This document shows, piece by piece, positions 24,525 to 35,236 of a DNA stretch of 64,000 nucleotides. The notes under the pieces are model-generated. The model was not told the origin of the DNA. It did not search any database and saw only the letters and a program-made list of their open reading frames with translations. The position numbers and the translations under genes are program-made. How positions within the stretch are numbered: the stretch's first letter is position 1; the number at the start of each line of letters is the position of its first letter. The stretch is from positions 50,041,791-50,105,790 of the forward strand of contig JBCFYV010011164.1 in NCBI GenBank assembly GCA_039000515.1, given 5' to 3'. The stretch is from Timema cristinae (Eukaryota; Arthropoda; Insecta; Phasmatodea; Timematidae).

Positions 24525-24715
24525 ATAATCGCATCAGTGAGCACGCAGGCTAAAGTGTCAGCCTCTTCTGTTCAGGTTTGCTGGTGACATTGTGCTGAGG
24601 ATGGTTTTACACAGGTGACTTTACACTCTCCTTACACGTAAATTAAGTACATTTCCTCTCTTCATCTTTACCGATGCTAACAGTCTCAAAAGGCGGTGAT
24701 TTATGCATAAACAAA
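24525..24715 (+). mobile_element. Degenerate SINE family 1
   Basis: A weak head (GTGAGCACGCAGGCTAAAGT) is followed by CTTTACACTCTCCTTACACG, a CGTAAATTAAGTACATTTCC body remnant and CAAAAGGCGGTGATTTA at the tail position. Confidence 0.45.
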
Positions 24716-24829
24716 ACGTTATTGGCAGGCAGGGCTATCGGGTCAGTACGCCAAGTCTAATAAATAGCTGTTTTTGGGGGAAGGGGTGGTGGTTGAGAGG
24801 GGGTGAATGCGTTTTACTACCTGTTTCAG

Positions 24830-25000
24830 AAATAGCTAATGTATATTAATTAGCTCTAACAAATTTACTTCAGTAAAATGTCCCATTATAGATTGTATTA
24901 CTTGATGGGAAGCTTCTTTGACTGAATTTATATTTGAATAAATTTGTCGATCCAAATTAAATGTTGGTCCTAAAGAATATTAAAAGTATAACATTAAAAT
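24830..25000. repeat. Dispersed repeat, paired with 3275-3445
   Basis: Same-strand similarity to 3275-3445: AATGTATATTAAT, CAGTAAAATG, ACTTGATGGGAAGCTTCTTT, AATAAATTTGTC and TTGGTCCTAAA. Family unknown. Confidence 0.55.
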
Positions 25001-25021
25001 TATATAATTACCATTTATTGT

Positions 25022-25240
25022 TATATGGGCACGTGGTCTAAATGTCGATTCCTATTTTGGTTTGAGAGTGACGGGGAATAAATACCGGTCTGGTGCACTT
25101 AGGTGCCCTAATGGGCTTTCCTCTCTCACTTCACACAAATGCGGATACATTTATTATAAAATATATGTTTTTCATCCACCCTATTAGTGTAAATAAATGC
25201 GGGTATTCCAGTCGGCTATTAAGATACGATGCAAAAATAT
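25022..25240 (+). mobile_element. Degenerate SINE family 1
   Basis: A decayed head (GGGCACGTGGTCTAAATGTC) is followed by the clear body CACACAAATGCGGATACATT, CATCCACCCTATTAGTGTAA and a tail remnant GCTATTAAGATACGATGC. Confidence 0.65.
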
Positions 25241-25953
25241 AAAATCACAAGAATCTCCCAGGATCGTGGACCAGTATTCGGTGAACCTAACCATTATGCT
25301 ATGAGAGCGGAATTTGACAAACAAATGTTTAAACAAACATATTTAGTTATTATTCTTATCTACCAATATTAACTATAATATTCATAATTATCTTTTTAAT
25401 CTGTAACATAATTAAACTTATCTATAGATATGGACAAACACTTTAAAACTTTCTTTAAGCCATAATAGTTTAAAACTATCTCACGGGGATAGGATAAGTT
25501 CAACGAACCTACAAATATTTTTATTTCACATTAGGCAACAATCGCTGGCCGACTCTCTCACTGTTGATTAACATGGAGGTAGGTTATGGGTTTCACACGA
25601 TGCAATTGAGTCGCCTGGCCAGGCAACAGTCGATCATAAGCTGGGGCTACCTGTTGAATTCTTACGTGATACGGAGGGCTATCTTTTTTCTATTTGGTTA
25701 TCAGAATATAATGTTTGTTTGTTTTCATTTACACTGTGCAGTTGTTTTGAGATGAGTTAACCTGAATTAAACATTGATGATTTTATATCTTAAGTGGAAC
25801 AACGAACGGCGATATGGAATTTATCACAGGACGGTGTTATTGCTATTCGAATCACAGTGGCTACATTCAGAATTTCTTCTCCCACATTTCCGAAAAGTTT
25901 ATCAAAATACGTCACTGACATCCAAAAATACCTAAAATAACATGACTTAATTT
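25241..25953. other. No feature seen
   Basis: AT-rich sequence. The 63-codon frame at 25564 has no recognised domain or splice context. Confidence 0.45.
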
Positions 25954-26165
25954 AGGAGACCTGGTGGTCTAGTGATAAGGTATCACACTTCTGTGTTATG
26001 GGTCCAGGGTTCAAATCCGGTCTCACCACAGATTTATCTGATTACCAAACCCTTCCTTCACCTCTGGCAAAGTGTGTGGAATACCAGGCCCCCACCGTGG
26101 TTCGGATCCCACGTTAAACTGTAGGCCCCCTCTGCTTTCCACCATCATCATTATCACGTATCATC
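25954..26165 (+). mobile_element. SINE family 2, 3'-truncated
   Basis: The head reads GACCTGGTGGTCTAGTGATA with the B box CCAGGGTTCAAATCCGGTCT. Then come GATTACCAAACCCTTCCTTC and CACCGTGGTTCGGATCCCAC. It stops before the shared 3' tail. Direct counterpart of the nested copy at 18346-18622. Confidence 0.85.
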
Positions 26166-26860
26166 CTATCATTTTGGGATGCCCCCCCCCCCCAGTTTAT
26201 TTAGCTCGTTATTCTTTAAATCCGAACCGTATTCTACTTAGGGTTTACTTACTTCTGTAACATATTATCTTTCAACAACTATAATAAATAGGCAAAGCGC
26301 CTAAATCTTCCTAATATAAGAAATGTTAACCATCCCATCATTCCAGTTGGTCCGCCCCCGGCGCCCTCCCCCGCCATTCGGGGATAGTGGAGGTGCCCCC
26401 ACCTCAGACATGAATCCCTCCATACACCAGAAGAGCAGAGGTAACATATTATAGGGCATTAGTCTCACCCCCCACTTATCTTAATTTAGTCGGACATCTT
26501 AATATCTTAATACAGAATAAAATATCCGCACTCGTCTTGTGATTTTACTTCGCCGCCTCCTCATCATAAGGAGCCACAGAAAAAGAACATCGTCCTCCGA
26601 ATCCATAATCACAAATTACCAATTCTTACCTGTACTCTGGTTAGGTTAGTAGTGGTTTTTCTGAGCGATATAAATTGCTGGAGAGGTTCGGTGATTGCCT
26701 GCTAATTTGACAGAGCGATAATCGGCCATTCACTGTTTCCTAGCGTGAAACGGATCTTAGCTGACAACTCTCCTGAATTCGGCTTAATATGGACAAACAA
26801 ATTATAACTAAAATGGGTGTAACTGCGCAGATGGACGGGCAACTATCTAAATTTGCAGCT
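26166..26860. other. Gene-free; one splice-donor-like site on minus strand
   Basis: A C run lies at about 26180-26193. A good donor-like signal, ACAG|GTAAGA, is read on the minus strand at about 26630. With no convincing partner acceptor or open frame it is not called an exon. Confidence 0.35.
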
Positions 26861-27080
26861 CATTTATTCTGGTATACCGGCGACACACACTGAGGTTCAA
26901 ATACTGGCCTGCTTTACACAACAAAAATTTTTATAAAAGATTTCCCCGTCTCCATCCACGCAAATATGGATAGATTTCCTCTAAATTCTACCTTGCTTAT
27001 ATCCTTACCCGGCTACCTTAATTCATATTTATACTTAATATATAAATTAATATAATTAATATTTAACCCAGGCAGGCAGG
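26861..27080 (+). mobile_element. Degenerate SINE family 1
   Basis: B-box-like GAGGTTCAAATACTGGCCTG is followed by CATCCACGCAAATATGGATA and TTTCCTCTAAATTCTACCTT. The tail is reduced to GGCAGGTAGGGAATGAG. Confidence 0.6.
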
Positions 27081-27339
27081 TAGGGAATGAGGGAAATGAG
27101 AAAAACAGCGTACAAAGGATAACATATTGTTTAAGAAGGCTTACCAATTTCTTTGTCCTTGACAAGTACTGTGACTGGGCCATTTAGTGTAATTTTGGGA
27201 ACTTGGCAGTTCTTTTAATTTCTAACATTTATTGCGAGTTTATTAATTTTTTCCCTTCGTGTTGGCAACTATTCTGTCGGGGTTATATAAAATAGGAGGT
27301 GGATCTTCGCCGAGTGGGCACCGTATTTCTATACCATAT

Positions 27340-27440
27340 TGTGTAATCGCACCGGAAGGAGAGACCAAGAAGTCGAACCCGGAGCCCCGCATCGTGAAGG
27401 GATGACCTTGAAGCCGGTTACGGACACGATGAACCCGAGC
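27340..27440 (-). other. Possible tRNA-like SINE head
   Basis: On the minus strand the segment carries a B-box-like GCTCCGGGTTCGACTTCTTG. It does not match families 1 or 2 well and no body is seen, so this is tentative. Confidence 0.3.
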
Positions 27441-27569
27441 AGTGACCTTCACAAGCCTGCCTTTCTTCCACTCTCACCGACATTCTTGCTGAGAGGCGCG
27501 CCTAGTCCCTCCACCCCTAGCTTGAAGTGTTGCCAACTTGACACGGCTGTACTTTCTTAAGCATAGCAG

Positions 27570-27780
27570 TTTGGTCTTCTTACATTTTCTACACAAAAAC
27601 AGTCTAGGTCCTCTTACATTTTATATAAAAGGACATAGTCTTGGTCCTCTTACATGTCCTATAGCAGAACACTGTCTAATATTACATAAATCCTGCTCCC
27701 ACAAAGCTCGACACGATCACTAGGGTCAATGCAGAAGTATCCTGCTCGCATGGTCACCAGGGGTCAGTACAGAACTATCC
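27570..27780. repeat. Two short tandem duplications
   Basis: TCCTCTTACATTTT-type units (GGTCTTCTTACATTTTCTAC, GGTCCTCTTACATTTTATAT, GGTCCTCTTACATGTCCTAT) recur three times at 27573-27680. A second pair, GGTCAATGCAGAAGTATCCT and GGTCAGTACAGAACTATCCT, is at 27722-27782. Confidence 0.8.
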
Positions 27781-27869
27781 TGTTCCAAGGGGGGAGGAGG
27801 GATCGCATTCTTCGCAAGGTTGGATAAACTGGCCCAGACGTGTTTCTCCTGCATCGTCTCCTCCTTCAG

Positions 27870-27939
27870 GGGTGCTTGGCAACCAGAGGTGGTTCTGGAC
27901 GGGCCTGTCCGAGGAGTTGCCACCGCAGGTGCTGTACAG
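27870..27939 (+). CDS. Candidate internal exon, unidentified gene
   Basis: A 70-bp segment has a strong acceptor (pyrimidine-rich TTTCTCCTGCATCGTCTCCT, then TTCAG) and a good donor (TACAG|GTAGGG). All three frames are open. In the frame starting at the third base it would read NQRWFWTGLSEELPPQVLY, which looks protein-like, with aromatic and acidic residues. I do not recognise the family. The segment is GC-rich against an AT-rich background. With no neighbouring exons found, chance is a real alternative. Confidence 0.25.
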
Positions 27940-28054
27940 GTAGGGATGTAGTTCCTTACACACGTCTACATTATTCATATGCTTGTGTGCAGTCGTGGAC
28001 AAAACCAGTATAGAAAGTCACAAACTGGGAATCGAATCCTAGACCTTTGTCTTA

Positions 28055-28390
28055 AGAGTGCTGAAATGACTTGGACAACTCCTAAAAATCCCTCGTTATT
28101 TAATAAGAGATTTGCTATTTAAAAATACTGTTCACGCCCCAGTGGAAGTTATTATATCCCTACAGTATAAAAAATATTATACCATATTATAAGTGTAATA
28201 TATTTAAAAAATAAATCACGAAAAGGTAAAATTAGCTCGTGCTCATCGACTTTTTCGTGTCGCAGCTATAGATCAAAGTAAATGATCTGAAACATAGATC
28301 GAGCCTTCCTCAATGTCCTTTTTTACACGGTCTTAACAAAACATTAAGATACTTGAGCATTGTTTTAGTGGTTTTGAAGCTTCAGAGCGG
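28055..28390. repeat. Dispersed repeat, paired with 8020-8350
   Basis: Holds the same ordered blocks as 8020-8350, including AGATCAAAGTAAATGATCTG and AACAAAACATTAAGATAC. Confidence 0.55.
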
Positions 28391-29213
28391 AAGGATACTT
28401 CCCTTTAAGGTCAATTGCTCCACAAGTTGACCGTTTCGTGTTATTAAAGTTGCTCGCCCCACTTCAAGGACGAAATCTTTTCTCTCATCATTGAATAACA
28501 GGGAAAGGGGGAGCATTCGTAAAGTCATAAATGATAATAATTAAGTGCTGATTGACATACTTCAACAGAAGACCGGAGACCGCACTTTTGCATTCAACCA
28601 CCAAGCACTATAGTCGATTCTTAAATTTTAGAAGAGAACTGGTATAGTTGTTAATGTTTTATTGTAATTAATTTGATGTTTATTTTTAAACTTCCTTAGG
28701 ACAAATTGAATGTAAGTGTAAACTGTTTAGTTCGGAATACCTCGAATAGTGCAGTCGTTTTATTTAAATAGTTGGAAAATTTATGGGGGGAAAAATCCTA
28801 ATTTTAAGCTCGTAGAAATATTTGCGTGATTTTATTTTATGTCGAATTCTCTTTTCGTTTGATGTTTTTCATTCATGATGTTTAATTGCTTAGATTTTTC
28901 AGAATTAATTTTATATGATGTTAAATTTAATTTAAGTCGTGTCAAAACATACTGTCAATAAATAGATTAATGATTCCTACACATTAAATAATATTCTAAT
29001 TAATTAAATTATATAATCGGTGAGCATCTCGTTAAACTCAAGCTACTGTAACATATTATTTGGTCGATTAAAAATGGATACAATACCACTTAGCGCTAGA
29101 AATCCTTAACATATCCTAGAAACACTTCTCACCATTTCTCTGCATACTCAGTGGTACCGGCTACCAACCAATCGTGACCAAAGAGCGCATTGAAGAAATC
29201 GTCAAATTAATTT
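28391..29213. other. No feature seen
   Basis: AT-rich sequence with no coding or repeat signal. Confidence 0.5.
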
Positions 29214-29432
29214 GACTGAAGGGTCAGCAGCCCTAAAGGGATCAAGGCACGGAGGAGTTGGAGTTTGAATTCCTTTCGGATTCACTGAGACTTTTTCCTC
29301 AATGAGTTATCTTGTTCTCTCCCTCCATGAAAATGCGGGTACATTCCTTGAAATACTACTTTAATCATCCATACTCCGTTATTGTGCAAGTAACTCAGGC
29401 GGGTAGTAAAGACACGATACCATTTAAAAAAA
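29214..29432 (+). mobile_element. SINE family 1, head decayed
   Basis: B-box remnant GGAGTTTGAATTCCTTTCGG, body CTCCATGAAAATGCGGGTAC and tail GGCGGGTAGTAAAGACACGA followed by an A run. Confidence 0.75.
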
Positions 29433-29714
29433 TGTAAATATTATAATTCATATCAATTATAAGCTGAAACATTATGTTTTAAAAATGTGGCATGAAGAGG
29501 GATTTGAATTGCGGACCTTTGGCAATGGGGTGTTAAGCCAACGATTTAGATTCGTATATCAGCAAGGGACAACATTTTCATTCGTAGTTTGGGAGTATGG
29601 AGAATTATATCACTTGCTTTGAACACCATGTAAACTGAATATTATCCATAAAGATACTCAAATTTCGGTCTCTAAGTCTCCAAACTAATTGAGACCTTGC
29701 CACCTGTACTTGTG

Positions 29715-29880
29715 CTCTAAGGCATCAGTCTCATGATGTACTGAAATGCCGCAGACTGAAAGAGCGAGGTTTGAATCTTGGCTGGGTGAATTGAAAAGGA
29801 TTTTACTCATAAATTTACTACGGTTTTCTCAGTCCTTCTCCACACTATGTAGGTGCATTGCCTTTGAACTATTTCCCGAT
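29715..29880 (+). mobile_element. Degenerate SINE family 1
   Basis: Head with GTGCTCTAAGGCATCAGTCT and GAGGTTTGAATCTTGGCTGG. The body is reduced to CTTCTCCACACTATGTAGGT. The 94-bp satellite starts at its 3' end. Confidence 0.6.
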
Positions 29881-29896
29881 CTGAAGTCAACAGCCT

Positions 29897-30652
29897 GAAG
29901 GTTGGTTTGATGTGATTTATATCCATACTGAGCTGGGAATTCACTCAGCTCTTCTGCTGGTTAGTGCTTGCCTCCACCATCCCATGAACTAAAGGTTGGT
30001 TTGATGTGATTTATATCCATACTGAGCTGGGAATTCACTCAGCTCTTCTGCTGGTTAGTGCTTGCCTCCACCATCCCATGAACTAAAGGTTGGTTTGATG
30101 TTATTTATATCCATACTGAGCTGGGAATTCACTCAGCTCTTCTGCTGGTTAGTGCTTGCCTCCACCATCCCATGATCTAAAGGTTGGTTTGATGTTATTT
30201 ATATCCATACTGAGCTGGGAATTCACTCAGCTCTTCTGCTGGTTAGTGCTTGCCTCCACCATCCCATGAACTAAAGGTTGGTTTGATGTTATTTATATCC
30301 ATACTGAGCTGGGAATTCACTCAGCTCTTCTGCTGGTTAGTGCTTGCCTCCACCATCCCATGAACTAAAGGTTGGTTTGATGTGATTTATATCCATACTG
30401 AGCTGGGAATTCACTCAGCTCTTCTGCTGGTTAGTGCTTGCCTCCACCATCCCATGAACTAAAGGTTGGTTTGATGTGATTTATTTCCATACTGAGCTGG
30501 GAATTCACTCAGCTCTTCTGCTGGTTAGTGCTTGCCTCCACCATCCCATGAACTAAAGGTTTGTTTGATGTTATTTATATCCATACTGAGCTGGGAATTC
30601 ACTCAGCTCTTCTGCTGGTTAGTGCTTGCCTCCACCATCCCATGAACTAAAG
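29897..30652. repeat. 94-bp satellite, 8 copies
   Basis: Eight near-identical units start AAAGGTTGGTTTGATGT and end CACCATCCCATGAACT. Variation is limited to single bases (GTGATTT/GTTATTT, TATATCC/TATTTCC). Each unit holds a small inverted repeat, GAGCTG and CAGCTC, around an EcoRI site. High identity indicates recent expansion. Confidence 0.97.
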
Positions 30653-31210
30653 GAATTCAGGAAGTGTGCGGTGTTTTCCCTTTGGCGAGCGTGAAAGGGT
30701 CTAACAATTTTTACCGCAGAGGTATTCTCCCACACCTTCAAGAGTTCTTGTACAAGCCACAATCGACATGGGACCAATGGATTTACTTCCTCTCCGAAGG
30801 AAGTTGTGAAGAGCACCGGGCTCAATTCTCATCTATATTATTCTATTAATCCATTAATAGCTATACTGTTAAACGTAATACTAAAAATAGTGAAGGGACG
30901 TTGCCTCTTTTGTATAATACATTTTCACTTATCTGAGCTATCTGTAACACTTCTGGATTAGAGGATTTCCGGGACAACAGGCTTGTATTCGCCTCCTCGT
31001 GGCTAAATTCAGAAATTGGCATACATACACTCGAGGTTTCTTATTGAATTCAGTACACGTCAACTATTCCCGTGTTTACGACTAGGCCTACTAGCGAAAC
31101 AAGTAGTTATCATGGAAACTTGTGCCTAATTTCTTAGCAGCGCAGGCTAGTATAGACGCATGCGCAGAATATATACAAAAGGCCTACATTAGCAAATAGA
31201 TAAGTAACTT
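30653..31210. other. No recognised gene
   Basis: A 61-codon plus frame (30664) and a 68-codon minus frame (30619-30825) overlap here. The minus frame has a plausible composition, but I recognise no domain. Treated as undetermined. Confidence 0.35.
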
Positions 31211-31437
31211 CCCCGCATCGGCGGTCGCCTGCTATAACGCGCCATTCTTTCTAGTTAGACTGGATTGCTAGTGATTGGTATACCGCGGTTCAAATCCCGG
31301 TAGGTGACGAGGCTTTTCCTTAAATGTCTTCCCACTCTTCTTTCACGCAAATGTGCGAGTTTATTTAAACTAGACATACATATTATATTACTCATCCCTA
31401 ACACATTAGGGTAGCGAGACGCGGTGATAAAAAAAAC
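31211..31437 (+). mobile_element. SINE family 1
   Basis: Head CCCCGCATCGGCGGTCGCCT, B box GCGGTTCAAATCCCGGTAGG, body TTTCACGCAAATGTGCGAGT, tail TAGCGAGACGCGGTG and an A run. Confidence 0.85.
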
Positions 31438-31598
31438 TTAATAATGAAACTAATTTTTGAAAGTAAACTTTAATTTTCGTCGCTAACATCACCTATTCCT
31501 AAAACAAGGATGAAAAACCATGATCGTTTGAATGTGCGTCGTATTTTTCGTAGAAGGTTATTTCATCATTGCCCTATTTAAATATACGTTTCTATATT

Positions 31599-31852
31599 TC
31601 CTAGCACCGCGTCTTACTACCCGTTTGGGCTATATGCCTTTGTACTAATTACACTAATGTTTTAGGGATTAGGGAAGTTGAATTTAGAGGAAATGTAACC
31701 GCATTTGCGTGGAGGAAGAGTGGAAAGCCATTTAAGGAAAACTACCCTTGGTACACCCGACTGGGTTCGAATCCCGATCTCCCTGTCTTAGGCAGTCTAG
31801 TATATTGCGAGTATATTGTAGCGCCTTAAACCATACTGCCACCGAAGCGGGG
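31599..31852 (-). mobile_element. SINE family 1, near full length
   Basis: Minus-strand copy: head GCTTCGGTGGCAGTATGGTT, B box GGGATTCGAACCCAGTCGGG, body CCACGCAAATGCGGTTACAT, tail AACGGGTAGTAAGACGCGGT. It lies about 160 bp from the plus-strand copy at 31211, so the two form an inverted pair. Confidence 0.9.
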
Positions 31853-32825
31853 TAAGTTTCTCTATTGAATTAAGTACTAAATCATCGCCCGTGTTCTTGA
31901 GGCACCATAGTAGTAACTTACTTAATTTCCTATCCTCGTTTTAAAGAGGAGGGATCTACTGGGCAAAGCCTTTTCAGTTAAAATAAATCTTGTTTCCGTT
32001 ATGAGCTGGATAATCTCTCATCGGGATGGTTGGTATCCTACTGTTCCACTTGTTATAAAGAGTAGTTCCAGGGGGATCTTCTTTAGTGCAAAGGGGTGTG
32101 AGACCGAAGCTTTTATATAAAACAATACACCAAATTTTCTTCTTTTTTCTCTTAGAATGTTTGTTTTATACAATGGTTCTTCGAATGTATACTCGGTTTG
32201 CCCTGAAGTTATTCTATTATGGTATACTATAAGATAAGATCAGGGCCATAGTGAAGTCGGTCAAGGCAAGACTGTTGCTATCTTCCAAGGTAAACGGAGT
32301 AAACATTAAAGTAATTAAACTAATCATATATTAACCAAAGTATAGGCAACTATTCACAATAGGCCTACTAGATCATTTTCTTCCTGCATATTTGGTTTAT
32401 TTACGTATATATCGTATCCGCAAGATCCATAGTTCGTAATGGATTGATTCCATAGTAACAGATTGCTATGTACACTTTGCCGGTCCGTAGTATTATTTAA
32501 AAGTTGGATTGCCTAGGATTGCCTAGGATTGCCTAATCTATCCCGTAACCCCCTTCGCCAGACTGTCGAAATAATCATCTTCACCAGTCATATTGTATAT
32601 CAGTTTCACTTCAAAAAATGTCAATGACTTGGTTTTATTTTACAAATTGATAGTTGGGGGAACAAAACAGTTGAAGGATTTTACCATATTTATTTATATA
32701 AAAACGCCAAATCTAAAATGCACAATCCGTTATAGTTTAGTCTAATCTAATCCAACAAATTTTTTTTGTCACATACCCATATTATTTGGCCCCATTCTCT
32801 TAGGCTCTAAGGCGTCAATTTAAAT
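31853..32825. other. No gene; short GGATTGCCTA triplication
   Basis: Apart from three direct copies of TTGCCTAGGA-like sequence at about 32507-32535, nothing is recognised. Confidence 0.5.
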
Positions 32826-32960
32826 TTATTATTATTACCGCGTCTTACTACCCGTTCGGGTTATACGCACTTACGCTAATGTGTAATGGTAGGGTGATTG
32901 TGAGATGAAATGGAGGACCTACAGTTTAACGTGGAATCCGAACCACGGTGGAGGCCTGGC
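32826..32960 (-). mobile_element. SINE family 2, 5'-truncated
   Basis: Minus-strand copy of the 3' half: CACCGTGGTTCGGATTCCAC followed by the tail AACCCGAACGGGTAGTAAGA. The tRNA-like head is absent, as expected when reverse transcription stops early. Confidence 0.85.
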
Positions 32961-33652
32961 ATTGAATTTAAATTAAAATCCTCTACGTTATCAATCCGGC
33001 CAATCCTGTCGGGACTACCTTAAGCTAGTTGAAATAATAGTAGCCGGGTTCGTGGTAGCAGCCGGGGCTAAAATAAAGTTCTTAATAGTAGCTGGTGTTA
33101 TTATGTCAAATACTGTAAATAGTTTACTCAATAATAGTGATATTAGTAATAATATAATACAAACCAATTAATGTTATAAATTGCAAGCACAAATTAATTA
33201 ATGTTTCATGATAAATTACATTTAACTGATGATAAGTTATGAAAAACAACAATTAATGTAAAAATATGTACTGAACATACACATTTCTCTCCAAATTAAA
33301 TTGTACTAGACTTGGCCAAATTAATTGTAAAAGTTATCAATCATTTAAGTAAGAGTTTGAAATGTTACTCTTCTTTTTATTAATGCTTTGTTGTAAAGTA
33401 CAAAGACTAAAGCATCACAATATTATTAACAAATCCTCTGTTTATGGCGCAGTCACTAAAAACCCTAGTAGGTTTTTTATAGTCATTTTCCTTGTGTCCT
33501 CGTATTTAAAAAAATATTAGTTAAACTGACCGAACGCTGGTCGAAGTTGGGGCTTTAATTAAAACTCAACGCGCTCATTTATATGGTGAGATAGTATCCA
33601 AGTCGATTGCTTGTGTAGTGTTGGCCTTTACAAAGCTTTTATCTCTAAATAA
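32961..33652. other. No feature seen
   Basis: AT-rich with no coding signal. Confidence 0.5.
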
Positions 33653-33660
33653 AGCCTATA

Positions 33661-33963
33661 CAGGGGCTTCCAACTGTGGGCCTTTTTTTTTGTGGCCCAC
33701 AAAGTTTCTTGGAAAAGTAATCTAATGTTGTACAATTGATGTTATTAGTTGAGAGGAAAGTTTTGACTTGCTTGGGGAAAATCTATTAAAGTTCCAACAG
33801 ATGTTCACTCAGAAATAAACTTATTGCGCTCTATTTTTATAATAACTCGTGTCCGCGAGAGTCCTATTTCCTTCCAGCCTCTAGCCTATTACTATGTGGC
33901 CCCCGCCACTAGATTCGTGGATTCATTTGTGGCCTGCCGGCACTTTTAAGTTGGAAGCCCCTG
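33661..33963. mobile_element. Small hAT MITE
   Basis: Left end CAGGGGCTTCCAACTGTGGG and reverse-complemented right end CAGGGGCTTCCAACTTAAAA share their first 15 bases exactly. Both arms hold GGCC-rich GTGGCC blocks. CAGGGG termini with CCAACT are typical of Charlie-like hAT elements. The flanks AGCCTATA and GTCTAGTA do not form a clean 8-bp duplication. Confidence 0.75.
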
Positions 33964-34184
33964 GTCTAGTATATTTGTAATTCAGTAGCAGCAAGACTTA
34001 TCGTTTTATTATGATAACTGGCACAGTGGCCGCGGCGGGACGTGTAATTGTATTAACAAGTGTTTCGGGTGATAGTCCCCGCCTTTCCTCCGGGTCTTGC
34101 TACCATTTCTGGTTATTTGCATTTTACCGCTGACGGGGTGGGGGTAAGGAATGTGGAATTATAAAGAAAACGTACTGGTATTTT

Positions 34185-34318
34185 CATGTGATATTTATTT
34201 AGGAAAAACACCACCCTCAGTACATCTGAACGGAATTCGAACCCTAACCTCCCGTCACATTCAATCAAATGTATAGCGAGTCTGATACCTAAGACCACAC
34301 ACACACACTACCGCCAGA
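34185..34318 (-). mobile_element. SINE family 1 head, 3'-truncated
   Basis: On the minus strand: CTGGCGGTAGTGTGTGTGTG (expanded GT within the A-box region), GTGACGGGAGGTTAGGGTTC, then GTTCAGATGTACTGAGG. No body is found. Confidence 0.65.
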
Positions 34319-34939
34319 ACTAATTGTTGTTTATTACCATGGAGTTATGTATATCTGAGATCCTCAGCATTATTTGTTTGTTTGTTCAGTGTGCGAGAGT
34401 CGAACCCCGGCTTGCAGCCAAATCACGCCCATACAACCCTCCGCCATCCATGCCAAAACCCCTCTTTCCGTTGTGTCAACACGTGTCGTGTGTGCGGTAT
34501 ACACTCCAGGATAGGATGGGGGGGGGGGGATGTTCGAGAGGGTGTGTGTTTCAGAATGACCAAGGAGTACGTTGGTGCGTCGTATACCCACCCACCTCCC
34601 CTCCTACCACATCATGAATAAATTATGGTGGTCTCTTTAATTTCTCCACGTCTCAACATTATCTCCGGTCACCTGGGTTAGTGTGGGTGGGGGCAGGGGT
34701 CGAACGAGGTTTTTGGTAAGTTACAAGAAGATGTTTACCCGCACCGGTTAGCATGCAGGCAAACATCAAACTCGTAATGTCTTGTTTACCGTTGAGGCTA
34801 GGATCTCGCCCGAGTGCTAAGGGTGTGGTTTTCCTATCCACTCTTAACTTTACCTCCTCATCCTTACCCCTCATGTTAAGACGGCAATAACCCTTGTGTT
34901 GAACGTAATAACGAGTACTCAAATGAAAAGTAAAATTTT
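34319..34939. other. Gene-free; tRNA-like fragments
   Basis: A minus-strand B-box-like block lies at 34395 (GAGAGTCGAACCCCGGCTTG on the plus strand). At 34742-34850 a plus-strand head-like stretch (GCACCGGTTAGCATGCAGGC ... GAGGCTAGGATCTCGCCCGA) is followed by TCCACTCTTAACTTTACCTC. Both are probably old SINE pieces. Short GC-rich frames here have no domain. Confidence 0.4.
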
Positions 34940-35100
34940 AACAAGAATACACAGCACCTATTCCCTTGTTCATTAATCCTACATTTTGAAAGGGGAACCT
35001 CAAATTTTAACAATAATACATTTTTCGGTCATGCCGGGATCTGAACTTGGGACCCTTGGTTCCTATGAAGACTGCGCCTGGCAATTTCAACCATCACTTA
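34940..35100. repeat. Dispersed repeat, paired with 2900-3060
   Basis: Shares TTTTGAAAGGGGAACCTCAA and the GGGATCTGAACTTGGGACCC region with 2900-3060. It reads like a minus-strand tRNA-type head of a third SINE family. Confidence 0.5.
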
Positions 35101-35236
35101 ACTTTCTATGCAAACACGGTCATTGTCGCACTTAAAATTGTTTAATAAAAATTGAGGTAATGGATACATCAACAGGGAATTGGTTCAGACACATTAATAC
35201 CCTAATACCCTACTATCGAGAAGGAGGAAAACCACG

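Noticed and set aside
34324..34621. 97-codon GC-rich plus-strand frame
   Set aside because: Overlaps a minus-strand tRNA-like fragment and a G run. No domain recognised.
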